Origin: Seison nebaliae
Taxonomy: Eukaryota > Rotifera > Pararotatoria > Seisonacea > Seisonidae
Assembly (NCBI GenBank): GCA_023231475.1
Contig: JALJEE010001598.1
Location: 1 to 56,532, forward strand
DNA: 56,532 bases
Direction of reading: 5' to 3'
Below, in pieces: positions 46,667-56,532 of this stretch (position 1 is its first letter; each line of letters opens with the position of its first letter). The position numbers and the translations under genes were made by a program. The notes below the pieces were generated by a model. The model did not search any database, was not told the origin of the DNA, and was given only the letters and a program-made list of their open reading frames with translations.

Positions 46667-48764
46667 ATGAATTCAATGATCCTCAACAGCACACCAATGT
46701 TCAATTCATCGATCGAAGAAAATGTGGCTACATCAAACCGAAGTTCTGACGACAGTTCACCATCATCCTCATTCAGTACGAATGTTTCCTCAGCCGATTC
46801 CAACAATCTGATGAAAGTTGATGGAAATAATGGAGAAAAGATGGACATGTCAGAAACGTTGATGAAATTAGCGTTCCATTATATGCAGAATGTCAAGAAA
46901 ACTTGCGATTCAAAAGAAGATCAAAATTTCATCAATAATAAACCGGATAACTTAATTAGATTTGATTGTGGCAAACGTAAAATGCCATCAATCGATCAAC
47001 ACATGATCGGAATGAAATATGAGAAAATCAGTCAGAACGACATTGAGTATAAACGAGAGACAGATATCGGTGGATTGGCGGTGAATGTCGATTGTGTTTT
47101 TCTTCCTTCCGACGAAATCGTTCAACAGAAACAGCAAATTGTCGAATTATCAAGGAAAACAGGAAGTTTCATTTTCTTCATTTCATTACTTGACAATTTT
47201 CCCATTTTTAGATTTAATCTGTTTAGTTTGTGGAGATATTTCCAGTGGAAAACATTACGGCGTTTTAGCTTGTAACGGTTGTAGTGGATTCTTTAAGAGA
47301 AGTGTCCGTCGTAGATTAACTTATCGGTTAATTGATTCAACTTCTTTCCTTACCTTCTAATTGTTATAGATGTCAAGCGAATAATGGTGAATGTTTGGTG
47401 GATAAGGCACATCGGAATCAATGTCAAGCATGTCGTCTAAAGAAATGTATCCAGATGGGAATGAATAAAGAAGGTTCATCATCGTATTTTTAATATAATT
47501 GAAATTCTGAGTTTAGCCGTACAGAACGAACGGCAACCAAGAACCACAACAATTACCGGTTCGAACGGTTTATCTGCTTATCAGAAAGGATCATATTACA
47601 TGAAAGCGAAAGGAAAAATTGATCATTATATTGGCGATCAACAAAACATGATAGATACAAGTTCCATTAAAAATCTTTTTTCATTAAATAATTAAACATA
47701 GATCAAGATTCGTCGTTAGAAAAGATTCAAATGAATTATCGAATGTTAAACGTGTTGAATAATATCTCTGAAGGAAGATCTGCTGAAAAAGTAGTCGGGA
47801 AACAAATAGCAAGTGACTTATTGGATCGTCGTTTATGTCTCATCAAATTCGCTAGTCATTTGGGAATATCGAACCAATTTTATCAAATTATCGAGAATCC
47901 ACTAACCAGTTTCCGTTCAATCAAATCATGGGCAATGAATGTTCCCGAATTCCAATCGTTAAATACCGACAAACAAGTTTCTTATCATTTTCATGAAGTT
48001 TATTATCATTCTTTTTCTTCTTTAATTTTGAAAGAATGAATTACTAAAACAATCATGGTTAAGTATTGTCTTTATCGATATATTAACAGAGAATAAATCG
48101 AGTAATACCAACACCGTTAATGTTAATAACAATGGAACTCGACATAGTGTTGAACGATTAATCATGCCATCTGAAGACAATAGTGAAGAGAAATTTCTTT
48201 TCAATAATTTGAGCAACACTCAAATTTATAATTGTAAAAAATATTTGTTATTTAAAATAGGTTAACATTTATAAAAACTATTCAAATTCGACAAGAAATT
48301 AACATTTTTGCAAATTTTTTAGATGATATTGAATTATTTGGAATTAATATACCCTCTTCAACTTTACATACTACGATTATCGATGAATTTACAACATCGT
48401 TTCTTTATTATCAGAATAATAAACCGTTTGGAATGGAATCGATTGCTGATATGATGAGGAAAGCCTTTATGATAATGGTAGCACTTGAGAATATTTATCA
48501 AAAAACTTATAATTGGTCTCTCAATGTAATCGATGAATAAACAATAAATTATCTAATTATATTCTCCCATTAAACATTTCATCTCAATTCTATCAATTTT
48601 AGATTCTTATTATTAAATTTATTCGCCATCTACCTTCTTTTCATTTTTTCAGTCTTCAGAAATTTACCACTATGAACAATTTGTTAAGAACATTAATAGA
48701 ATTGTTAGGTAATTACGAAGTGGAAGAATATATTATAAGACAAAATGGAAACATCATGATGTGA
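46667..48764 (+). CDS. NR2E3: nuclear receptor, NR2E3/PNR type (Hr51/fax-1 ortholog)
   Basis: Eight exons, 556 aa: 46667-47165, 47212-47326, 47370-47473, 47517-47660, 47702-47976, 48035-48260, 48323-48525 and 48660-48764. All phases agree. It is a ligand-type transcription factor of nervous-system and photoreceptor development in other animals. The DNA-binding domain is nearly identical to the family: [19 protein letters not shown] (P-box [12 protein letters not shown]), then [20 protein letters not shown] and the A/T box [12 protein letters not shown]. The first 166 residues are a Ser/Asn-rich variable region. The ligand-binding domain starts near [10 protein letters not shown] and retains [12 protein letters not shown] and LLKQSW. 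It is divergent, with an AF-2 end of [20 protein letters not shown] and following residues. Six of seven introns start GTT; the last starts GTAATC. Confidence 0.9.
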
Positions 48765-49175
48765 AATAATAAATAAAATAACATCATCACATTTCAAGTT
48801 TTGATACACTATGTGAAACCCTGAATATTTTTGGTTTAAAAACTTTCGAATACAGTATACGTAATTTTCTTTAGTCAAAAAATATGAAATTAAATTATAT
48901 CAGTGATCAATTGAAGTTTTTTACTTTAAAATTATTTTACCTTATCACCGATTGTCAATAAAAAAATTATGGTTGACTAAGTCACTGACAACCACTTCGT
49001 TATGTATAATTTATTTTGGATTTTATAAGAATAATTAGGAAACTAAGGTAACTTATAATCAGTATAAACCTATAAAAAAGTAACAAGTCTAAAAACGATA
49101 TAATGAACTACAATAAGAAAACTTAAAAAGGAGTAATTTTATTTCAATTTTTCATGGGATTATCGTTTAAATTAT
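48765..49175. other. convergent 3' flanks of receptor and monooxygenase genes
   Basis: About 400 bases of AT-rich sequence between the ends of two convergent genes. It contains an AATAAATAAAATAA run just after the receptor stop (48767-48780), a likely polyadenylation region. Confidence 0.5.
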
Positions 49176-50890
49176 TCACAAGAGGAATTCTAAACGTAAA
49201 TGAGCCCGTTTCATTAATTTTAAAACGATTTTGAATCGATTATCTTGCTTCAAGTAATTGTTATAGATTTTTCTACCCTCAGCATTCTGCAATATCATAA
49301 TCAGGTTAATTGTGAATTAATAAAATTAATTAATTAATTATAAACTTTTAGGCAATTATTTGAATTTAAATTCACAAGTGCATTGTAACAACCGAATGAT
49401 ATGGCTGAAGAATCGTAAAGATATTCTTTTTCGCATTTCTCGATAACCTCCTTCGCTATACTCGACATTTGATTGAGGAATTCATTGAAATTACATTTTC
49501 CAGTTACGGGAACTAAAAGAATGAATGTCATTCGAGAATATTTAAAGAAGAACCTCCATATCTGGAGAAAAGACAATTATCTAATTCTTCATATTGAGTA
49601 CATTGGAAGAAACGGTGAATTTTTGGATAATATCCCACAAATGCATAACACATTTCCCCCTGAAATCCCATCAATATTTATGAAATTACAAATTTTAAAA
49701 CATCTGATCCTTCTCCCCAATGGATTGTTCGGTTTCGGTAACGATGGTCCGTAAATGATTCGTAATAGCAAGTAACTTTGATTTCATCTCCACGTTCTAT
49801 TTTAATTGGCTTTTCAAAATTGTGAATTGGAGGATGATGAAAATCATAATTCTGGTCATCGACAACGGTAGAATGGATACTGGTTTTATTATCTATACGA
49901 CGTATCAATTCGACTTTGGCTCGGACTCCTGTTTAGTTACGATTCAGTTTTGGTTATTATCAATTAATTATAAACCTAAATAGTGAGTATGAATATGAAT
50001 TCGATTAAGATAAATATTCGTTTGACTCTCCAGCGCATCATTTACACAGAACGAAGAACAACTACCTTCTACTTTTAAGATTTGTTTACTCTCCGCTGGG
50101 ATGGTAATAGCATCTTGTCCGATTTGTACATTAGCTGCATTAAATCGTCGCAATTTCTTCGTGTAATATACACGCCATCCACTATTATCTAAAGTATATG
50201 AATAATTTGTCGAAAACGAGAGTCGAAGTGAACCATACATATTTTTCAGATGATTTGCATTATTGACATGAAGTTGAATATGAAATGTACGGAAACCGTT
50301 TTCTCCTCCAAGCAGGATTCCTGAATTGTAATGAGGACAAGTCCAAGCTGTCGTACCGTACGACCATTGGGCAGTCCATTCTAAACATTGTGCGCCAGCT
50401 ACCGATGTGAAACAATTCGTCGTAATCTGTTTTTAAATAATTATAAATTGAAGTTTAATTTATTTAACACTGGAAGAAGGAACGCCATTTTCACAACCGA
50501 ATAATATCATATGATGATCAGCTACTCGATTGGATATGAGAGGTTCGAAAGCAACAGCATGATATTCCTCATTCAAATCCAACGGGATCTTTAATGAAAT
50601 TGAACTTTTGTTTTCAAATTTTAATATATTAATTAAACTTCAAATTGTTGACAATAGTAGGTAGTTAATTGGGGAGGTAATGTTGTATTATCCAATCTCA
50701 ATTCGAATGATTGTAGAGGAAGATCATGAAATAAAGCTCTTCGACATTGCGCACCAGGAATGTCGTCGACAATAGCTAAAACAGAAAATACATTTCCCAC
50801 ACACATTAAAAGAAAAATTGTGAAGAGAATACCTAAAAAATTATTCATTCTCTGAAACATTATTCGTTGCAAACAAAGTAAGAAACTCAT
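49176..50890 (-). CDS. copper type II ascorbate-dependent monooxygenase (DBH/MOXD-like, no DOMON)
   Basis: Seven exons from 50890 (or the Met at 50848) to the stop at 49176. A signal peptide (MNNFLGILFTIFLLMCVGNV) leads directly into the catalytic core. All six copper ligands are visible: the HH pair in DHHMILFGC, the third His in FHIQLHVNN, the HTH of IHIHTHYLG, and the Met of GEMCYAFVGYYP. The block SGWRVYYTKKLRRFNAANVQ matches dopamine/tyramine beta-hydroxylase and MOXD1, not peptidylglycine monooxygenase. Those enzymes have an N-terminal DOMON domain, which is absent here. The enzyme hydroxylates a small substrate in secretory vesicles, but the substrate is unknown. All six introns begin GTT. 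The last exon is assigned from reading frame only. Confidence 0.82.
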
Positions 50891-51663
50891 AAACTTAGGA
50901 ACAAAATGGAAAAATATGAATAGTGAACAAATATTTGCTTTAGTTTTATTACTTGGGAACTGCTATTACATGGTGAACCGAGGACTCTTTTCAAACTTTA
51001 TGATATTTTGAACACGCATCATTTATATCGACGATTTTTCTCTAAATTATTTTATTAAATAACGTTTGTTGACGTACATTTGAATCTGGACTTAATAAAA
51101 TAACTCAATTAAATTAACATAAAAATCTTAAAAACCAAAATGCTCTTTATCTTAAAAAATGTAAGATAGAAAATGAAAAACTGAAAAAAATCAATAATTA
51201 TCGGCAATTAACAGTATTCACTGTTACATTTAAAAGGTAATTTTCAGACTTTCCAATCAATTCCAACCTTCTAAAGCATAAACTGTGCTCGTAATTACGG
51301 AAATATTTTTTGATCAGGAATCTAGGAGAAAACGGCACCCTTTCATATTCGTCCTGGTCCTATCCATCAAGTGGATGGGACCCATCCTGGATATGGATAA
51401 ACCAGCCAGGATTCTTGTACGAGTATTATCTCGTATTGTAGAAGGAAAGGTAAACTAGAACCGAGATTCGATGGTCCGTGAGAATTGAAAGCAATTAGTG
51501 AGAGTGTTTTCAATTCGGATGATGGAAGTAATTGTGTTGAATGTGGCGATATGGATGATGCTGTAGAGGGAATTGGGAAAAAAAATGAGGATGTTAGTGG
51601 TGAGGTAAGATGAGATTGGGGTAATAAAGGAAAAGCGGAAGAAATAGAAAAAAAAGGAGATAC
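50891..51663. other. intergenic, upstream of the monooxygenase
   Basis: AT-rich sequence and no supported gene. A short imperfect palindrome (GGATGGGACCCATCC) occurs at about 51373-51387. The frame 51455-51694 is hydrophobic but has no motif. Confidence 0.45.
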
Positions 51664-51984
51664 TCACTTGAGTGAACCATGTTCCACCTTGCAACGAGTC
51701 GACAAGAATTCTTTATCCTTGTTAGGGTGGATGAACTTGAAGAAAGATACACCTTCTGGCCAAGTTTCGGTTGAATTGGGAAGCTGAGACTGGCTTCCCT
51801 TGACCGCGATGTGAAACGTCGCTACATGGAAGAGATGATCAGGGTCTTTGTGAAGGAGTCTTGCGATGGAGATCGGTCGAACCCTTTTGGATACCAAGAA
51901 TTCATTAATCTCTATCGCCATGGTTGAAGTGTTGAACAATTGAACAAACGTGGAAGAACGATTTTGCGGAGGTGATGTTTGCAC
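51664..51984 (-). pseudogene. LINE ORF1 fragment
   Basis: This 106-aa minus-strand frame carries the typical ORF1 (Gag-like) C-terminal block: LLHKDPDHLFHVATFHIAVK and then TWPEGVSFFKFIHP. The WPEG motif after an FHV stretch recurs in LINE ORF1 proteins of CR1/Jockey-type elements. No ORF2 follows, so it is an isolated relic. Its relation to the ORF1-like region at 7893-8486 is not clear from the sequence, although both could be halves of one ORF1 type. Confidence 0.55.
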
Positions 51985-52623
51985 GATGCAACTGATGTGG
52001 GAGATCGGACATGTGGATTTCCTCTTAGAAGAAGAGTTGAAGTCTCTTTAGATGGCTGTGTCGCCACCGACTTCGCTCACCGAACTGCCTAATTCGACTA
52101 AAATGATATTTAATCCTTTATTATTTTTCGATTCTTCTTCAATTCCAAAATATTTTCCTTACTGGCATTCTCTCTTCTACATGAAAGTCTATGACTTTCG
52201 AAGGTGAATTTCCGTTGATTTTTAGACATTTAAGACAAGCACTCCCACCATTCTCTAACATTATAAAATCCTCAAAACTTCCGTTCCCCAGATTTATTTT
52301 TTTTAGAACAATAATTGAGTTAAAATTTTCAATATTTAATTTGCATAAAAATCTTCTTTGTAGAAAGTTCTTCTCCTCGGCAAAGTGTGAAAAAATGTGA
52401 AGATTGGATATAGTATATACCAGGCATGGGCGCGTTGAGTAAAAATCTCTGAATAAATAATTGAGCTAGTGAGTAAATAATGTATGTGTATCATCTATAG
52501 GAGAAATAATAATTCGCGTACATAAGGGAAAAAATAATAGAAGGTAATTGTTTTATTAAAATAATAAATTTCGTTCATCATCAAAAATATCAAAATCCAA
52601 CTCAACATTCTTTGAAGCCTGGT

Positions 52624-53183
52624 TTAGGCAAAGGTGCAAAAGATTTGATAAATTAGATGTGTTAACTTACTTCTGTGTTGGTTTTTGATAAATTTTAGAT
52701 GCGAAAACGCCATTTCACATAAATAGGTGGTTCCAAAGCACGATAAACACTTCTCGGCACCTTCTTTCAAAATGGGAAACTCATTCATCATATCGCATAA
52801 CCAAAAATTCTTCACGTATCGAAAATTTTCAAGCGTTTGGAGCAATGCATCAAAGTTGGATTTAATAAAACTATTATTTTGTAACAAAAACATTTCTCGC
52901 TTTGTTTCGTTATCAATATTTTCAATTCACGATAATAGAAAAAACATTAACTTGAATTTATTAACTGAATTGAAAATTTCCTTTGGAAGGGTAAAAGATC
53001 AAAAAATCGATTTTTCATATTATCAATCAAAATTTCTACTGTTCTCAGAAATGCTATAAATGTTTCTTCTTTTAATTCTAATTGTATTTCTTTTAATGTA
53101 TTCAAACTTCCATATTCATTATTTCTCAAATCCAATGCTGCTAATTTTAATTTATTGAATAAACATTTAGTTGGCGGTTGCAT
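52624..53183 (-). pseudogene. hAT transposase C-terminal relic
   Basis: Two minus-strand frames (53183-52947 and 52893-52624) make up a decayed hAT C-terminal half. The second has the dimerisation block: FWLCDMMNEFPILKEGAEK, then SCFGTTYLCEMAFSHLKFIK, NQHRSKLT. The family pattern is ...STYLCExxFSxLxxIKxxxR, so this is clear. The N-terminal half is missing. A MULE relic begins in the other orientation within 20 bases of its upstream end. Confidence 0.7.
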
Positions 53184-53199
53184 GTGGATATATACTATA

Positions 53200-53931
53200 T
53201 ATCAATCCATTTATTGACGTAGAAAGCGTGGATCATTTTTTTCCTGACGGTACTTTCGATGTCGCGCCGAGTGATTTTGCACAATTATATGTAACAAGTG
53301 GATTATTTTTTCAAAAACCAATAACGTTTAGCTATTGTTGAAAAAGAAAAGACGCAAGTCGTACGAAGAAATGTTTCTTCTCATTAAAGAGGCATGCGGT
53401 TTAAAACCAAGGAGTATTTGTACCGATTTTGAAATTGGGGCAATAAATGCATTCTGTTTTCGAAGCAGTCAAGGTACATGGTTGCTACTTCCACTTGCGG
53501 CAAAGTGTTCTTCGAAAGGTGACCACAAGTGAATTTTCGGAAAGCTGTAGATTTTCTTTCTCTTCTCTTTTATTCCGGAAAAGGTTGTCGCAGAAGCTTT
53601 TGACGCGGTTAATGGGAAGGTATTAGGTGGGAAGAAATTGACGATTACTTCTACGGCAATTTTCCTAATCTCGTTGGGGAATAACTACAAACGAACCGTA
53701 AACAATCTACCAAGAACGAATAATTTTAGCGAAGGAAATAATACAATAAAAACGTTCGTAAAATCCGGAAATCTGACAAGAAAAAACTTCAAAAACAAAG
53801 TTGATGAAATGAGATCGCATTTTTTTCGAAGCATGGAAAAAGGGCGAAATATACCGTCAATCTTAATTAATTATGTTCATAACGATATATTGTTTTATTT
53901 AGATGAAATAAGGAACATATATAAAACTTAA
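53200..53931 (+). pseudogene. MULE (Mutator-like) transposase relic
   Basis: Open stretches on the + strand join as HFFPDGTFDVAPSDFAQLY (the catalytic DGTF/DxxP-type block), then a stop at 53337-53339, then KKKRRKSYEEMFLLIKEACG and PRSICTDFEIGAINAF (the TDFExA motif of MULE transposases). A later frame (53638-53931) has RTNNFSEGNNTIKTF, the C-terminal MULE NNxxEG motif. Stops and a frameshift mean it is dead. The zinc-finger N-terminus is missing. Confidence 0.7.
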
Positions 53932-54151
53932 TTCATCTCCCGATCATTTATTTTCATTGTCTTTTTTGTATTATTTCCTTACGATTTTTTAAAAACAAAA
54001 ACATAATAATAGCCTCCTTGTGATTATTATAAAGATTTACCTCACAAAATTAATAAATTATTAATTAAATTATTTAAATTGTCAGTATAATTGATAAACT
54101 AATAAGGTGATTCTTTCAAGGTTCAATTGTCTGTCTGGGATTTCTAGTCTT
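53932..54151. other. short AT-rich flank
   Basis: No feature seen. It follows the MULE relic and precedes the tandem repeat. Confidence 0.4.
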
Positions 54152-54253
54152 GGCAACTTTCCATTTGAGAAAAAAATCTCGGGAACTTTCCATCTCGAAA
54201 AAAAATTTTGCAACTTTCGATATGAGAGAAAGTTCTTGGCAACTTTCCATCTT
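54152..54253. repeat. tandem repeat, 28-29 base unit, about 3.5 copies
   Basis: Units start at 54152, 54181, 54210 and 54238, each with GGCAACTTTCCAT (or a variant) followed by a GA-rich, A-rich tail. Copies differ by a few bases. The last copy is partial. Confidence 0.75.
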
Positions 54254-56532
54254 AATTTTGTTTTAGAAAAGTTGGCATCTTTTCGGGATTGCTCTGTAAT
54301 GTTCCTAGAAATGTTGCCAACGTTTTTGTTAAATTTTTAACTGTGTTTAACTGTATGTCCATTAGTGTTGCTATGGGACGGTTATTCACATTTACAATAA
54401 CATTTGATTTTCATTGAGACCATTTAAGGTCCATATTTTTCTTACTACGACTTCCTTTGACAATTGATTTATAGTTTCCTCAATTGCTTTTGCACTTTTT
54501 GGAACCACCTTGGTTTTTATATAATTGGTTGTTCTCATTGAATTGTTGATTTTGTCCAATTGGTGAATAGAATCCTTAGATTTATTTCCTCTGTTGTGGT
54601 TGGTGGCATGATGGAGTCTATTAATAAATGATTGATAGCCCATTAAACTTAGAATACCGATAAAATATAAGGATCCTTAAAACTCACTTTCATTCCCTAA
54701 GCTTAGCAAACTTACAAAATTAAGATTTTAACAATTAAAAACTGATAATGAATTCAAAGATAAACTTATTCATTTAAAATTTCAAGTTTCAAATTGACTA
54801 ACAATACCATTGAAAGGATAACGTAAATTTGTCAGAAAGAAGAAGAAACGCAGAAATTTTAAAAACTGAGAAAAGTTTAAAATATTTATTTTTCCGGTTA
54901 ATGGAGTAGTGCCGATATTTGGTTGATAAGAAACCAAAAGTTGAGCAGACCACCACGTGATCCTGCTGATTATATGCAATTTATATAATATATTACATTA
55001 ATACATCTTGATTGATCTTGGTTTTACTCTATTAACCTGAATATAACTTTTATTCTGAACATCTTTCAGTATATTTTCATTCTATAAACTTTTTTCAAAT
55101 GCTTTCTATATCGGATAGTAGATGAATAGAAAGTGGAAAATTGCTTATCTGACCATTTTTTGTTGATTAAACTGACTGTGAAACAGACTGCAAATTCTTC
55201 ACTATATCGATATTCATCTTCTAAACAATCTTTAAGATGATAGATGATGATAAGAAATGATAATTTCTTGAATGGACAAATAGTTGAGAGTGGATACAAG
55301 GAATTTCGTGTTGAACAAGTGTAATTTGTGCATAGAAGTCGACTCACCAGGGAACTCACACATCGAGTTAGGAATGAACCTTAAATATTGAATTCAGAAG
55401 CGAATTTTGTTTTTAATTTATTATACATCATTTTTAGGATAACAATCACTTTTTTCAGCTTTTTTGACGATTGCGAGAACGCGTGGTACCATTGACAAAT
55501 GACATCCGATTTCTAATTTTACTATTTATTAAATCTTAAGATTACTGACTATTTATTTATTTGTTTGTTTGTAATTTGTTTATACTTTACTATCATTTTT
55601 GTTGATACTTTAAAAAGATCTTTACGGTGATTCTCTTGATATTACAATCTTACAGAAAATACGAAGAATCATCGTCAAAATCATCACGTTCAGGATTGTT
55701 ACTAATAGGGGAATCACTATTTATAGTTTAAGAAATTTGATAAGTAGAATAAGAATGAAAGAAAAAGTACGATTGATCAATGAGTTCTTTAGTTTTCGAT
55801 ATAACATTTCATTCGATGCTGCATTTTTTACTTCACCTGGTTCGGGAGATAATTTTAGACCTAAAAGAATTAGAATTATCGACACCAAGTTATTTACTTC
55901 GAAATCAGTCAACCATTCATTAATTTGAACAAAACTCCACCAAAATACGTCATAACTACTCTAAAGAAGTTCCAATAATTTATTTGGGAAGAACAATGTC
56001 GTTATTTATTCAGTAAAAGTTTTGCTTTTACCATAATTTAACGAGCTCATTTTGAACTTGATGACGAAGTATTATGATTAACGATTTCGTTGTCTGGTCA
56101 ACAATATTATCCTACGACAATATGATATTTCCAATGGAAGATAATGAGCTATATAAACTCATCTAAACTCGTTCTTACATGAGTAATCTTCGGTTAAACC
56201 AACAAAGGAGGATAATGACTAAATGTATCCATAAACCATTTGGAATTATCAGATGTAAGATAATTGTGATGCTGAACCACGAAATGAATAGTAAATCTGA
56301 TAATTATCAGATTTATAATTCTTCGTTCAGCAGAATTATCAGAAGCAATATTATTCCATTCAAATACATATTATTTTATTTATTTTATCACATATTTATT
56401 CAAGTTTTTATTGAGTTTTTATTAAGTTTTTATTTTAAGTTTAAACTAAAGTTTTTATTTCGACTAAAAACTTATTTAAGCTTAAATTATTTTGACTAAA
56501 TATCGACTAGTTTTTAACTTTTTGAGTTTTTT
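54254..56532. other. 2.3 kb terminal stretch, no supported gene
   Basis: Several open frames of 60-106 codons occur (for example 55066-55359 on the minus strand) but none has a recognisable motif. From about 56330 the sequence is very AT-rich with TTTTTATT runs. It may contain parts of transposons or exons I cannot identify. Confidence 0.4.

Noticed and set aside
1-56532. tRNA, rRNA or CRISPR-like features
   Set aside because: I looked for tRNA-like cloverleaf sequence, rRNA blocks and regular spaced repeats and recognised none; a covariance-model search would be needed to exclude divergent RNAs.

Overview
The window is nuclear DNA from a small-genome invertebrate animal. It is AT-rich, has metazoan genes (an NR2E3-type nuclear receptor, SCAI, 14-3-3, an antistasin/WAP protein) and spliced genes with very short introns, mostly 40-67 nt. 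I cannot place it further from the sequence. Genes lie close together on both strands, often 30-150 nt apart, and about half of them are intronless.

Layout. 1-8.5 kb is a transposon graveyard: a LINE 3' end, a LINE linker fragment, two adjacent hAT relics, and a LINE with ORF1 and endonuclease. 9-38.9 kb is a gene island: SCAI (-), antistasin/WAP secreted protein (+), a single-pass membrane protein (-), UCHL5 (-), VPS39 (+), a LINE fragment, a CTR1 copper transporter (+), TTLL9 (-), 14-3-3 zeta-type (-), mitochondrial ribosomal protein mL41 (+), an SLC35A nucleotide-sugar transporter (-), an unknown basic protein (-), QNG1 queuosine salvage (-) with a broken partial copy next to it, an RRM/Tudor-like protein (+) and a GMAP-210-like golgin (-). 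38.9-46.7 kb has no gene I can support but holds foldback and repeat elements. 46.7-50.9 kb holds the NR2E3/Hr51-type receptor (+) and a DBH/MOXD-type copper monooxygenase without a DOMON domain (-). 51-56.5 kb is again transposon relics (LINE ORF1, hAT, MULE) and repeats.

The genes do not form one pathway. They are mostly housekeeping genes: membrane traffic (VPS39, golgin), Golgi sugar import (SLC35A), proteasome (UCHL5), mitochondrial translation (mL41), copper uptake and copper enzyme (CTR1, monooxygenase), cilia (TTLL9), and nucleoside salvage (QNG1).

The strongest unusual signal is in the splice sites. I delimited 63 introns by hand in nine genes. About 59 begin GTT, with T at intron position +3 where animal genomes almost always have A or G. 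Many acceptors also have A before the AG. This suggests a lineage-wide change in 5' splice-site recognition, perhaps with a compensating change in U1 snRNA.
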